Origin: Orobanche coerulescens
Lineage: Eukaryota > Streptophyta > Magnoliopsida > Lamiales > Orobanchaceae
DNA: 64,000 nt
Direction of reading: 5' to 3'
NCBI GenBank assembly: GCA_033398695.1
Contig: CM065802.1
Location: forward strand, 209,455,096-209,519,095
Shown: one piece after another, positions 1 through 13,277 of the stretch
Layout of the letters: each line of letters begins with the position of its first letter
How positions within the stretch are numbered: position 1 is the stretch's first letter
Made by a program: the position numbers and the translations under genes
Notes under the pieces: generated by a model
Told to the model about the DNA's origin: nothing
Database searches by the model: none
What the model saw: only the letters and a program-made list of their open reading frames with translations

Positions 1-1480
1 GACTTGAGGTCCAAAAAGGGTTTTCTACTTTTTAAACTTCTTGTAATACGAAATGAGATACGGGCTGAGACCTTAATGTTTCAAAAGGATTTTTATTTTC
101 GAAAACTCTAGAGATTTGTAAAACACGTTACCAATCGTTTATCGATTTTATTACTACCTTTCGGGGTTTAATTTATCTGTTCAAATGAAACTTCTCGAGA
201 AGTCTTTCGCTGTGTTGATTTGATTCCATTTTTATTTAAACGTATGTTTTCGAAAAGAATTTTCATCGAGAACTTGACGTAAGCAAACTGATTTAATTTT
301 TTCGAAAATTGATTTCGTGGTCCTACGAAAACTTATGTTTTGAGTTTTGAAATTTTTGAAAGAACTTTCAAAAATTCGTCTTCGTAACAAGATTATATGA
401 AGTCAAACTGGTTTTGAAAATGTGATTGATGTACATACGCATTTAGTGCATCAGGCATAGCATATCGATGGTACAAGGAAAAGAGATTCGAAGTTTAGTA
501 TGGTATATTGGCTATCCATGGGTGATCAATGGATTGATCAAGCAAGAGAATTATACTGCGTTTTGTAGAATCGGTACAGATGTAATTTTTGGAATTTTGG
601 ATTTTGTGGCTGGAGCATATGTGCTATGTAGCTTTATTGATGTGGTAGTAGCGTGACTTTACTACTTTTGAATTTTGAGCCGTACCGATTGGTCATTCCC
701 ACTTCATGTATGATTTAGAATGTTCGACGATTTGTGATTGATTGTTAAATGCCGAGGGTATGTTCACGATCGGATATATTTATTGAGATCCATTGTATGT
801 GATCGGTGTGTCGTTTGATAATTTCGTTTTTCGTATATCCGTCTACGTGGTTCGGTGTTCATCGTGTTGGAGCTTATCGTTTAAAGGTATTCTCGATTAT
901 CGTTGACCATTCATTGGTCGTATTGGAGTTTATCATGTTGATGATATTCTCGATTGTGTTTTGACCTCTGGTTGGTCATATTAGAGTTTATCATGTTGAT
1001 GATATTCTCGATTGTGTTTTGACCTCTAGTTGGTCATATGGGAATTTATCATGTTGATGATAAATTCGGTTGATTTATTAGTTGATCATTTTTGGTGATC
1101 ATCTGAGCGTTCGGATTTTGTGTTGATGTTTCGGGATTCGCAGATGTATTGTGTATTATTCGTCTTATCAGAATTGGGACTGATTGTGTAATCAGGCAGA
1201 CAGGATTTTGATTCGGGCAGATTGTTTCATATGAAGATGATATATTTTTGTTGAGACTCAGAGAATTGTAATCGTAAGCGTATTGGGATTGTACAGTGCT
1301 AGTATCTCAGGAGATCGTCGACCTGCGTATTTGTAAGTGTGCCCTTTTGGTTATTCAGTAATGATAATGATTGATCGTTGTCGTGATGGTTTTGGGACAT
1401 TTTGGTTGAACCTTATGTTTATTTATTTTTATGACGGATTGCAAGTTTCGAGGCCGAAACTTATTTTAAGTGGTGTAGAA
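1..1480 (+). mobile_element. Partial non-coding internal segment of chromovirus-like unit (left-truncated by window)
   Basis: This is the last two thirds of an internal segment; position 1 corresponds to 5900 in the next unit. It holds no credible reading frame on either strand. The end, just before the LTR at 1481, reads AGGCCGAAACTTATTTTAAG followed by TGGTGTAGAA. This resembles the pol-end and polypurine region of Tekay/Del-type chromoviruses, and the fifth unit preserves an even closer form (CGAGGACGAAAC). It contains three tandem copies of a 58-bp motif near 925-1080. Confidence 0.75.
906..1080 (+). repeat. Three tandem copies of a 58-bp motif in the internal segment
   Basis: The word TATCATGTTGATGAT starts at 931, 989 and 1047, an exact 58-bp period. 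The same triplet recurs in the other units near 6836, 12729 and 18626. A shortened version with fewer copies lies in the fifth unit near 30087. No function is evident. Confidence 0.8.
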
Positions 1481-1786
1481 TGTAATATCCAGAATTTCTA
1501 CTACTGTTGTTTGAGATTATTGTATCCGAGTTATATTGTACATCGTGGAATCTGTACAATATGGATAAAATAAATAAAGGACTGAGATGTCAGTATTGGT
1601 GCAATTGTCGTATCTGGTCGACAATTGCATTTGAGAATATCGTGTATCAGGTTATCGTACTTTCGATATGAGGTATATCGTATGAGAATATTATTAGATT
1701 CAGTATACGTATTCAGTATGCCGTATGTTCGTATTCTGTATGTCGAGACAGGTGGTAACAGTTAAAATTGGCTAAGTATAGCATAC

Positions 1787-2182
1787 TTAGCGTACGCTAA
1801 TGTTTAAGACTTACGTACGCTAAATCACAAGAGTTACGTATGTTATGGCCGAAACATTACGTACGTAACATGGGAATCAGACGATCGAGTCATGGTCGGC
1901 AGGTGGGACCCTGTGTCGGCAGCTTTTGGCGGAAGGATGTTGACAGGCGAGTCAACTCATTATTAAATGCGTTATACAGGATGTATTACGTACGTAATAT
2001 AAGGTTTTACTGTAGCAAGTCAACGTGTGTATTACGTACGTAATGAAGGAAATGTTACGTACGTAATCAAGTGGACGAAACAGGATAGTTAGATTTGGGA
2101 TTAGCATTACGTACGCTATCAAGGATGGCTGACGTACGTAATGCGTGTTACGTACGTTAACCTTGGTGTGTTACGTATGTAA
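1787..2182. promoter_or_regulatory. Phased palindrome array upstream of the TATA-like box, LTR copy 1
   Basis: Palindromes of the forms TTAGCGTACGCTAA and TTACGTACGTAA have centres after 1793, 1816, 1839, 1862, 1991, 2037, 2060, 2112, 2135, 2153 and 2176. Most neighbours are 23 bp apart, with 46 or 52 bp between runs and one 18-bp step. The sequences between them are not alike, so this is not an ordinary tandem repeat. The TATA-like element begins about 20 bp after the last centre. A regulatory role is inferred from position and regularity only. Confidence 0.75.
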
Positions 2183-2261
2183 CGAACAGAAATGTTTTAT
2201 AAGTGGATGCCCGTCTTTCATTTCCTTCGACGTTTCTTTTCGTTTTTCGTCTTCAAACTTT

Positions 2262-2290
<29 letters not shown>
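2262..2290 (+). repeat. GA microsatellite downstream of the LTR TATA-like box
   Basis: A run of GA dinucleotides sits about 70 bp downstream of the TATA-like element. The same run is present in the other units near 8165, 14056 and 19990, and is clearly shorter in the fourth copy. Confidence 0.9.
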
Positions 2291-2293
<3 letters not shown>

Positions 2294-3904
2294 TGTTGGC
2301 CTTCCTAAGTCGATTTTGAGCTTGAGGACTTGGATTTGAGACTTGGATATGGAATTATTGATGATTCTTGAAGGGTTTGATTGGGTTATTCATGTTCTTG
2401 AGGTATGTTGTTGAATTCTTCACTTTGATTTCGGATTTTGGTATTGTTATCAGTATATGATTCGTATGAAGTTGATTGTGATCTTTGTTATTACGATTAT
2501 TGAGGCTACATGAACTATATGTTGAAGGAAGATGGTGTTATGATGGTTTATACCTTGAATATGTTGATTATGATTATGAAATCATAGGGTTCTTGATGTT
2601 CTTGGTTTTGTTACTTCGATTCTTGATGTTAGGGAGATCGTATGTTCAAGAACATGTTGATATACACATTGAATTGTGATTAGGGATTGTTTAGATGTTA
2701 GAAAACATCGGATTACATTGTTTTAATGGCTATGAACAAGGTTTTGAATCCATTAGTGTTCTTGAGGAACTTCTTGATGAATTTAACATAGCAAGACGAT
2801 CGTAGATTGAATTATCGGTACCTTTGGATATGAAAATCGAATGTTCATTGATTGTAGTGATAGAATTCGTATGTTCTTGATGAAATACGAATCATGATAT
2901 CAATTTGAAATCCGAAAAGATTGTGGTTGATCGTCGAATATGATTTCCTTTACGTCCGTACCCGTAATAGCATTGTGGTTGTGAATTCGTAATTGTTTGA
3001 ATCGGATTATTCGAAATTGTGTTAATCGGGATAATTGTGAAATCGTTGAGTTTATCGATCGATGATATTGATTAGTAATTATCGGATTTCGGTTCATATG
3101 ATGGATATGAATTCGTAAAATAGTTTGAGTTATACTATTTGGTTTTGTATATGATTGAGGTATCGTTGAATCGTTGAGATGAATTGGTTGGTCGTGTTGG
3201 TTGTTAATAGTTATCAGATCTATGTTATTTGATTACTTCGATAGGTTGAGATTATTGATCGGTGATTATAACCGGATACTGCGGTCGTGTTCGAGTACAT
3301 TCGTGAATTGCTTTGGTCGGGGCCGAGGATCTTGTAGACGAAGCCAATGGGATTGGTAGCGGCTTCGTCATCGTCGTATCGGTATCGAGGCAAGTTATTA
3401 CTTTCTCAGTTATAATGTTTAATGAATGATTTCAGTTTCATTTCGTTTATAATGCATATAGCGATGATTATTATTGTGAACTCTGGGTATTTGGATTGGA
3501 TATAGTTTTTCCGATTCTGGGAGTTAAATCATAATGTATATAATTTATTTCGGTTATTGGTATATTTGGGTATCGAGGATACATTGTGATAAAGATGAGG
3601 ATTCGAGTATTTATGGTTCATGATATGTTTGGATCATCGAGCATTGCGGATAATCGTCGATGATGATTGGACATCGAGGTTGCTCCCGAAGGACTCGGGG
3701 CAAGTATTCCATATTGATTATGGTTTAGTGTTATTTATTTTGGTCTCTTACATTTTCTTTCATGTTGTTGAACATGGAGTCGTCCTAGTAAATTGTCATG
3801 TTGTCGTGCATGTCATGTTGTTCATGTTGATGAACGTGTTGATTTGCATATGTGTATGCATATTGTGTTGTTTATGTTGTGTAAATAATCCGATGGGATT
3901 ATGC

Positions 3905-4210
3905 GGATCTATGCTGAGGGCGCTGGATCGAATGTCCACCATGCGTTGGTTCGACGGGATCATCATGGGGATCTATGCTGAGGGCGCTGGATCATTGGAC
4001 AGGTTTTCCACCATGCGTTGGTTCGACTAGATCATCATGGGGATCTATGCTGAGGGCACTGGATCGTTGGATTACCAGTATTGTGTTGATGGAATCATGT
4101 GGATTCGCATCGTTGATTTTATCATATGTTGTTGTGCATATGTATATTGTTGGTTATCCACCTTATGCTGATCTGATAGGATCATCAAAGGGATCTAGGC
4201 TGAGGGCGCT
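3905..4210 (+). repeat. Short direct repeats based on GGATCTATGCTGAGG inside the LTR
   Basis: The word GGATCTATGCTGAGG occurs at 3905, 3969 and 4041, and as GGATCTAGGCTGAGG at 4191, each followed by GGCGCTGGATC or a near variant. The block is repeated in every LTR copy (near 9800, 15693, 21603 and 33173). It creates overlapping short open frames in several phases that I regard as spurious. Confidence 0.82.
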
Positions 4211-5197
4211 GGATCACGGGATTTCCATTGAGTATGCATTATTGTTATTGTTGTGATCATATTGACGTGGTCATATGAGTAAGCATTCGTAGGTCTTGTG
4301 TTAGGACCGTGTTCGTATGATGTTATGTTCTGATCTCGTATTAGGTAGCGTGGTATCGTGGTATTGTACCTCTCAAGGTATGTTCCGTATTTCCTTTGGT
4401 ATTCGTCTTGTGATGGACAATCGGTTATTATTTTGGGATTTGATGATGTTATCCGATGGATTGTATTGGTCAGAACTGGTACTTTTCCGTATCGTGAGTT
4501 GGTTGTGATAGTTTGAGAATCTTGAGTAATATTTGAGATACAGTACGTATATTATGTTCGAGTTTATTGGTTAATCGTGTACGAGATGTGAAATGTGATA
4601 ATGGTTATTCTGATGAGAATTACTTGAGTAAGCAAAGTTATGGCGGTAAGATTACATTAGTCGTATTCTTACATTGTATTCTCATTGGTATGTATTTATT
4701 GATGTGATGTGACGGTTATCATTGTTGGATATTATGGCTGACCCCATCGTGGGATTTATTTTTAGGTTCTTGGAGTATCGAGCTTGTAGTGGTCGTGAAG
4801 AGATGAGCTTCCCGGAGGATACTGGCTCGGACATGTTTTGTGCATTGAGTTTCTCGATTGGTTCTTGTATTCCGCTGCTAGAGTATCTTTATGGTTGGTC
4901 TTTTTCCGCTGCGTGAGTATTTTGAAACGCTCTTTTGGTATCTGGTAACTGATGTTACTTTGGAAATCGTTTTCTAAACTTTTGAGTGTCGGCCCTTTGG
5001 CCTTGTGATTTCAAATGAGTTTTTACGACGGTTTTTGATAAATGGATTTTATAAGTCTTTGTGAATTTTTAAAGATAGTACCGTCGTTGGCCTCTTGGGC
5101 ATTTGTAAATGTTTGCGAAAAATTCTTTTAGCCTTGTGGGTTCCATCTCGGGGACCACGACGCTGTAATATTTCCGGTTAAATCTGGGGGTGTTACA

Positions 5198-7384
5198 GAA
5201 TATGGTATCGGAGCTTAGGTTGAAAAAACCTAGGCATTTCGGTCGAGTTGGTTCTGCTTTGTCGTGTTATTTGAGTTGTCGATTTGACTAATGTTAGAGC
5301 CGTGAGTTTTTGTGTTCACTCAGACTTGTGCGTTATGTGATTTACCAGTGTGGTACTGGGGTTGTCGTAAACTTTTCCAAATGGTATTAACATATTTCTT
5401 CGGATAGAAATGTGTCGTGTTCTCGAGTTGAACTGATTTTGCAAAATGCGTGTTTTGAAAATATCAGTGTCGAGTATTTTCTTGAGTTGAGACATGTGCC
5501 AGTATCACGGGGAATCGTCGGCTTCACGATCTGTAAGTATTTGGATTTTTGAATTGCATTGAGATTTATTGCTGTTCTATAGTTGATATGCTTTGAGATT
5601 CAGCAGAATATTATGCGTCACGGTATGAGACGACAGAGTTGAGACACGATTGATGATCTTAGGAAGTTATGATTCTGAAATCAATATGTCGGTTAAGTTT
5701 TGGAACGGAATTGTGTATTTGGGAGCAGGACAGTGGATTGTTTAGAAGAACATGTAGTCATGTTAGTTCATTTGAGGTAAATGAACTATTTTTGAGCATT
5801 TGAAAATAATATTTTTCAAAATAAACGTTTTACGGATGTTTTACGGAAAATAATTTTGGGCCGAGACCCAATTGATTTTGAAATAATTTTATAACTCAGG
5901 ACTTGAGGTCCAAAAAGGGTTTTCTACTTTTTAAACTTCTTGTAATACGAAATGAGATACGGGCTGAGACCTTAATGTTTCAAAAGGATTTTTATTTTCG
6001 AAAACTCTAGAGATTTGTAAAACACGTTACCAATCGTTTATCGATTTTATTACTACCTTTCGGGGTTTAATTTATCTGTTCAAATGAAACTTCTCGAGAA
6101 GTCTTTCGCTGTGTTGATTTGATTCCATTTTTATTTAAACGTATGTTTTCGAAAAGAATTTTCATCGAGAACTTGACGTAAGCAAACTGATTTAATTTTT
6201 TCGAAAATTGATTTCGTGGTCCTACGAAAACTTATGTTTTGAGTTTTGAAATTTTGAAAGAACTTTCAAAAATTCGTCTTCGTAACAAGATTATATGAAG
6301 TCAAACTGGTTTTGAAAATGTGATTGATGTACATACGCATTTAGTGCATCAGGCATAGCATATCGATGGTACAAGGAAAAGAGATTCGAAGTTTAGTATG
6401 GTATATTGGCTATCCATGGGTGATCAATGGATTGATCAAGCAAGAGAATTATACTGCGTTTTGTAGAATCGGTACAGATGTAATTTTTGGAATTTTGGAT
6501 TTTGTGAAACTGGAGCATATGTGCTATGTAGCTTTATTGATGTGGTAGTAGCGTGACTTTACTACTTTTGAATTTTGAGCCGTACCGATTGGTCATTCCC
6601 ACTTCATGTATGATTTAGAATGTTCGACGATTTGTGATTGATTGTTCGTACGCCGAGGGGTATGTTCACCAGTCGGATATATTTATTGAGATCCATTGTA
6701 TGTGATCGGTGTGTCGTTTTGAGAATTTCGTTTTTCGTATATCTGTCTCTTTGGTTCGGTGTTCATCGTGTTGGAGCTTATCGTTTAAAGGTATTCTCGA
6801 TTATCGTTGACCATTCATTGGTCGTATTGGAGTTTATCATGTTGATGATATTCTCGATTGTGTTTTGACCTCTGGTTGGTCATATTAGAGTTTATCATGT
6901 TGATGATATTCTCGATTGTGTTTTGACCTCTAGTTGGTCATATGGGAATTTATCATGTTGATGATAAATTCGATTGATTTATTAGTTGATCATTTTTGGT
7001 GATCATCTGAGCGTTCGGATTTTGTGTTGATGTTTCGGGATTCGCAGATGTATTGTGTATTATTCGTCTTATCGGAATTGGGACTGATTGTGTAATCAGG
7101 CAGACAGGATTTTGATTCGGGCAGATTGTTTCATATGAAGATGATATATTTTTGTTGAGACTCAGAGAATTGTAATCGTAAGCGTATTGGGATTGTACAG
7201 TGCTAGTATCTCAGGAGATCGTCGACCTGCGTATTTGTAAGTGTGCTCTTTTGTTTATTCAGTAATGATAATGATTGATCGTTGTCGTGATGGTTTTGGG
7301 ACATTTTGGTTGAACCTTATGTTTATTTATTTTTATGACGGATTGCAAGTTTCGAGGCCGAAACTTATTTTAAGTGGTGTAGAA
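5198..7384 (+). mobile_element. Non-coding internal segment, unit 1
   Basis: This 2187-bp segment lies between LTR copies 1 and 2. It begins with an initiator-Met-type primer site and ends with the pol-end/polypurine-like sequence. No gag, protease, reverse transcriptase, RNase H or integrase motif is present in any frame. The element therefore resembles a non-autonomous, LARD-like derivative that must have depended on another element for its enzymes. Confidence 0.82.
5203..5214 (+). other. Primer-binding site (initiator Met tRNA type)
   Basis: TGGTATCGGAGC lies 5 bp after the LTR end. It differs at one base from the usual plant site TGGTATCAGAGC, which is complementary to the 3' end of initiator methionine tRNA. 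Equivalent sites follow LTR copies 2 and 3 at 11095-11106 and 16993-17004. Confidence 0.85.
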
Positions 7385-8162
7385 TGTAATATCCAGAATT
7401 TCTACTACTGTTGTTTGAGATTATTGTATCCGAGTTATATTGTACATCGTGGAATCTGTACAATATGGATAAAATAAATAAAGGACTGAGATGTCAGTAT
7501 TGGTGCAATTGTCGTATCTGGTCGACAATTGCATTTGAGAATATCGTGTATCAGGTTATCGTACTTTCGATATGAGGTATATCGTATGAGAATATTATTA
7601 GATTCAGTATACGTATTCAGTATGCCGTATGTTCGTATTCTGTATGTCGAGACAGGTGGTAACAGTTAAAATTGGCTAAGTATAGTATACTTAGCGTACA
7701 CTAATGTTTAAGACTTACGTACGCTAAATCACAAGAGTTACGTATGTTATGGCCGAAACATTACGTACGTAACATGGGAATCAGACGATCGAGTCATGGT
7801 CGGCAGGTGGGACCCTGTGTCGGCAGCTTTTGGCGGAAGGATGTTGACAGGCGAGTCAACTACGTATTACGTACGTTATACAGGATGTATTACGTACGTA
7901 ATATAAGGTTTTACTGTAGCAAGTCAACGTGTGTATTACGTACGTAATGAAGGAAATGTTACGTACGTAATCAAGTGGACGAAACAGGACAGTTAGATTT
8001 GGGATTAGCATTACGTACGCTATCAAGGATGGCTGACGTACGTAATGCGTGTTACGTACGTTAACCTTGGTGTGTTACGTATGTAACGAACAGAAATGTT
8101 TTATAAGTGGATGCCCGTCTTTCATTTCCTTCGACGTTTCTTTTCGTTTTTCGTCTTCAAAC

Positions 8163-8194
<32 letters not shown>

Positions 8195-11089
8195 GTTGGC
8201 CTTCCTAAGTCGATTTTGAGCTTGAGGACTTGGATTTGAGACTTGGATATGGAATTATTGATGATTCTTGAAGGGTTTGATTGGGTTATTCATGTTCTTG
8301 AGGTATGTTGTTGAATTCTTCACTTTGATTTCGGATTTTGGTATTGTTATCAGTATATGATTCGTATGAAGTTGATTGTGATGCTGTTGTTACGATTATT
8401 GAGGCTACATGAACTATATGTTGAAGGAAGATGGTGTTATGATGGTTTATACCTTGAATATGTTGATTATGATTATGAAATCATAGGGTTCTTGATGTTC
8501 TTGGTATTGTTACTTCGATTCTTGATGTTAGGGAGATCGTATGTTCAAGAACATGTTGATATACACATTGAATTGTGATTAGGGATTGTTTAGATGTTAG
8601 AAAACATCGGATTACATTGTTTTAATGGCTATGAACAAGGTTTTGAATCCATTAGTGTTCTTGAGGAACTTCTTGATGAATTTAACATAGCAAGACGATC
8701 GTAGATTGAATTATCGGTACCTTTGGATATGAAAATCGAATGTTCATTGATTGTAGTGATAGAATTCGTATGTTCTTGATGAAATACGAATCATGATATC
8801 AATTTGAAATCCGAAAAGATTGTGGTTGATCGTCGAATATGATTTCCTTTACGTAGTACCGTAATAGCATTGTGGTTGTGAATTCGTAATTGTTTGAATC
8901 GGATTATTCGAAATTGTGTTAATCGGGATAATTGTGAAATCGTTGAGTTTATCGATCGATGATATTGATTAGTAATTATCGGATTTCGGTTCATATGATG
9001 GATATGAATTCGTAAAATAGTTTGAGTTATACTATTTGGTTTTGTATATGATTGAGGTATCGTTGAATCGTTGAGATGAATTGGTTGGTCGTGTTGGTTG
9101 TTAATAGTTATCGATCTATGTTATTTGATTACTTCGATAGGTTGAGATTATTGATCGGTGATTATAACCGGATACTGCGGTCGTGTTCGAGTACATTCGT
9201 GAATTGCTTTGGTCGGGGCCGAGGATCTTGTAGACGAAGCCAATGGGATTGGTAGCGGCTTCGTCATCGTCGTATCGGTATCGAGGCAAGTTATTACTTT
9301 CTCAGTTATAATGTTTAATGAATGATTTGATTTCATTTCGTTTATAATGCATATAGCGATGATTATTATTGTGAACTCGGGTATTTGGATTGGATATAGT
9401 TTTTCCGATTCTGGGAGTTAAATCATAATGTATATAATTAATTTCGGTTATTGGTATATTTGGGTATCGAGGATACATTGTGATAAAGATGAGGATTCGA
9501 GTATTTATGTTTAATGATATGTTTGGATCATCGGCGTTGCGGATAATCGTCGATGATGATTGGACATCGAGGTTGCTCCCGAAGGACTCGGGGCAAGTAT
9601 TCCATATTGATTATGGTTTAGTGTTATTTATTTTGGTCTCTTACATTTTCTTTCATGTTGTTGAACATGGAGTCGTCCTAGTAAATTGTCATGTTGTCGT
9701 GCATGTCATGTTGTTCATGTTGATGAACGTGTTGATTTGCATATGTGTATGCATATTGTGTTGTTTATGTTGTGTAAATAATCCGATGGGATTATGCGGA
9801 TCTATGCTGAGGGCGCTGGATCGAATGTCCACCATGCGTTGGTTCGACGGGATCATCATGGGGATCTATGCTGAGGGCGCTGGATCATTGGACAGGTTTT
9901 CCACCATGCGTTGGTTCGACGAGATCATCATGGGGATCTATGCTGAGGGCACTGGATCGTTGGATTACCAGTATTGTGTTGATGGAATCATGTGGATTCG
10001 CATCGTTGATTTTATCATATGTTGTTGTGCATATGTATATTGTTGGTTATCCACCTTATGCTGATCTGATAGGATCATCAAAGGGATCTAGGCTGAGGGC
10101 GCTGGATCACAGGATTTCCATTGAGTATGCATTATTGTTATTGTTGTGATCATATTGACGTGGTCATATGAGTAAGCATTCGTAGGTCTTGTGTTAGGAC
10201 CGTGTTCGTATGATGTTATGTTCTGATCTCGTATTAGACTGACGTGACTGTCGTGGTATTGTACCTCTCAAGGTATGTTCCGTATTTCCTTTGGTATTCG
10301 TCTTGTGATGGACAATCGGTTATTATTTTGGGATTTGATGATGTTATCCGATGGATTGTATTGGTCAGAACTGGTACTTTTCCGTATCGTGAGTTGGTTG
10401 TGATAGTTTGAGAATCTTGAGTAATATTTGAGATACAGTACGTATATTATGTTCGAGTTTATTGGTTAATCGAGTACGAGATGTGAAATGTGATAATGGT
10501 TATTCTGATGAGAATTACTTGAGTAAGCAAAGTTATGGCGGTAAGATTACATTAGTCGTATTCTTACATTGTATTCTCATTGGTATGTATTTATTGATGT
10601 GATGTGACGGTTATCATTGTTGGATATTATGGCTGACCCCATCGTGGGATTTATTTTTAGGTTCTCGGAGTATCGAGCTTGTAGCGGTCGTGAAGAGATG
10701 AGCTTCCCGGAGGATACTGGCTCGGACATGTTTTGTGCATTGAGTTTCTTGATTGGTTCTTGTATTCATTGCTAGAGTATCTTTATGGTTGGTCTTTTTC
10801 CATTGCGTGAGTATTTTGAAACGCTCTTTTGGTATCCGTAACGATGTTACTTTGGAAATCGTTTTCTAAACTTTTGAGTGTCGGCCCTTTGGCCTTGTGA
10901 TTTCAAATGAGTTTTTACGACGGTTTTTGATAAATGGATTTGATAAGTCTTTGTGAATTTTTAAAGATAGTACCGTCGTTGGCCTCTTGGGCATTTGTAA
11001 ATGTTTGCGAAAAATTCTTTTAGCCTTGTGGGTTCCATCTCGGGGCCCACGACGCTGTAATATTTCCGGTTAAATCTGGGGGTGTTACA
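7385..11089 (+). mobile_element. Chromovirus-like LTR, copy 2
   Basis: This copy is 3705 bp with the same termini (TGTAATATCC...TGTTACA) and the same internal landmarks as copy 1. A palindrome array lies at about 7690-8086; here the palindrome that is decayed near 1975 in copy 1 is intact, centred after 7872 and 23 bp from the next. It differs from copy 1 by scattered substitutions and small indels, for example near 8853 and 10237. Confidence 0.88.
7690..8086. promoter_or_regulatory. Phased palindrome array, LTR copy 2
   Basis: This is the same arrangement as in copy 1. Centres after 7872, 7895 and 7941 give steps of 23 and 46 bp. The array ends just upstream of the TATA-like TTTATAAG near 8100. 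Confidence 0.74.
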
Positions 11090-13277
11090 GAATATGGTAT
11101 CGGAGCTTAGGTTGAGAAAACCTAGGCATTTCGGTCGAGTTGGTTCTGCTTTGTCGTGTTATTTGAGTTGTCGATTTGACTAATGTTAGAGCCGTGAGTT
11201 TTTGTGTTCACTCAGACTTGTGCGTTATGTGATTTACCAGTGTGGTACTGGGGTTGTCGTAAACTTTTCCAAATGGTATTAACATATTTCTTCGGATAGA
11301 AATGTGTCGTGTTCTCGAGTTGAACTGATTTTGCAAAATGCGTGTTTTGAAAATATCAGTGTCGAGTATTTTCTTGAGTTGAGACATGTGCCAGTATCAC
11401 GGGGAATCGTCGGCTTCACGATCTGTAAGTATTTGGATTTTTGAATTTCATTGAGATTTATTGCTGTTCTATAGTTGATATGCTTTGAGATTCAGCAGAA
11501 TATTATGCGTCACGGTATGAGACGACAGAGTTGAGACACGATTGATGATCTTAGGAAGTTATGATTCTGAAATCAATATGTCGGTTAAGTTTTGGAACGG
11601 AATTGTGTATTTGGGAGCAGGACTGTGGATTGTTTAGAACAACATGTAGTCATGTTAGTTCATTTGAGGTAAATGAACTATTTTTGAGCATTTGAAAATG
11701 ATATTTTTCAAAATAAACGTTTTACGGATGTTTTACGGAAAATGATTTTGGGCCGAGACCCAATTGATTTTGAAATAATTTTATAACTCAGGACTTGAGG
11801 TCCAAAAAGGGTTTTCTACTTTTTAAACTTCTTGTAATACGAAATGAGATACGGGCTGAGACCTTAATGTTTCAAAAGGATTTTTATTTTCGAAAACTCT
11901 AGAGATTTGTAAAACACGTTACCAATCGTTTATCGATTTTATTACTACCTTTCGGGGTTTAATTTATCTGTTCAAATGAAACTTCTCGAGAAGTCTTTCG
12001 CTGTGTTGATTTGATTCCATTTTTATTTAAACGTATGTTTTCGAAAAGAATTTTCATCGAGAACTTGACGTAAGCAAACTGATTTAATTTTTTCGAAAAT
12101 TGATTTCGTGGTCCTACGAAAACTTATGTTTTGAGTTTTGAAATTTTTGAAAGAACTTTCAAAAATTTGTCTTCGTAACAAGATTATATGAAGTCAAACT
12201 GGTTTTGAAAATGTGATTGATGTACATACGCATTTAGTGCATCAGGCATAGCATATCGATGGTACAAGGAAAAGAGATTCGAAGTTTAGTATGGTATATT
12301 GGCTATCCATGGGTGATCAATGGATTGATCAAGCAAGAGAATTATACTGCGTTTTGTAGAATCGGTACAGATGTAATTTTTGGAATTTTGGATTTTGTGA
12401 AACTGGAGCATATGTGCTATGTAGCTTTATTGATGTGGTAGTAGCGTGACTTTACTACTTTTGAATTTTGATCCGTACCGATTGGTCATTCCCACTTCAT
12501 GTATGATTTAGAATGTTCGACGATTTGTGATTGATTGTTCGTACGCCGAGGGGTATGTTCACCAGTCGGATATATTTATTGAGATCCATTGTATGTGATC
12601 GGTGTGTCGTTTTGAGAATTTCGTTTTTCGTATATCTGTCTCTGTGGTTCGGTGTTCATCGTGTTGGAGCTTATCGTTTAAAGGTATTCTCGATTATCGT
12701 TGACCATTCATTGGTCGTATTGGAGTTTATCATGTTGATGATATTCTCGATTGTGTTTTGACCTCTGGTTGGTCATATTAGAGTTTATCATGTTGATGAT
12801 ATTCTCGATTGTGTTTTGACCTCTAGTTGGTCATATGGGAATTTATCATGTTGATGATAAATTCGGTTGATTTATTAGTTGATCATTTTTGGTGATCATC
12901 TGAGCGTTCGGATTTTGTGTTGATGTTTCGGGATTCGCAGATGTATTGTGTATTATTCGTCTTATCGGAATTGGGACTGATTGTGTAATCAGGCAGACAG
13001 GATTTTGATTCGGGCAGATTGTTTCATATGAAGATGATATATTTTTGTTGAGACTCAGAGAATTGTAATCGTAAGCGTATTGGGATTGTACAGTGCTAGT
13101 ATCTCAGGAGATCGTCGACCTGCGTATTTGTAAGTGTGCTCTTTTGGTTATTCAGTAATGATAATGATTGATCGTTGTCGTGATGGTTTTGGGACATTTT
13201 GGTTGAACCTTATGTTTATTTATTTTTATGACGGATTGCAAGTTTCGAGGCCGAAACTTATTTTAAGTGGTGTAGAA
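11090..13277 (+). mobile_element. Non-coding internal segment, unit 2
   Basis: This segment of about 2.19 kb carries the primer site at 11095-11106, the 58-bp triplet near 12729 and the pol-end/polypurine-like sequence before 13278. It has no coding evidence and is very close to unit 1 by eye. Confidence 0.82.

Larger units (their letters stand above)
1481..5197 (+). mobile_element. Chromovirus-like (Tekay/Del-type) LTR, copy 1
   Basis: The LTR begins TGTAATATCC and ends GGGGGTGTTACA, with TG and CA termini, and is 3717 bp long. A primer-binding site follows 5 bp downstream at 5203-5214. Landmarks in order are a cluster of palindromes (about 1787-2182), a TATA-like TTTATAAG near 2196, a GA microsatellite (about 2262-2290), and short direct repeats built on GGATCTATGCTGAGG at 3905, 3969, 4041 and, in variant form, 4191. 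I found no protein-coding region. The family assignment rests on terminal sequence, LTR length and the primer site. Confidence 0.88.

Noticed and set aside
1787..2182. CRISPR-like array reading of the evenly spaced palindromes
   Set aside because: The repeats are only 12-14 bp, spacers are about 10 bp, and the setting is a plant LTR promoter. There are no cas genes.
3620..4030. Hydrophobic 136-codon frame in LTR copy 1 (and equivalents at 15408, 21318 and 32879)
   Set aside because: The frame is kept mainly because the copies are nearly identical. It has low-complexity T/G-rich codons and no known domain.
9480..10064. 194-codon open frame in LTR copy 2
   Set aside because: The same region is broken into different frames in copies 1, 3, 4 and 5, and the frame runs through the GGATCTATGCTGAGG repeats. 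It is a chance product of repeat structure.
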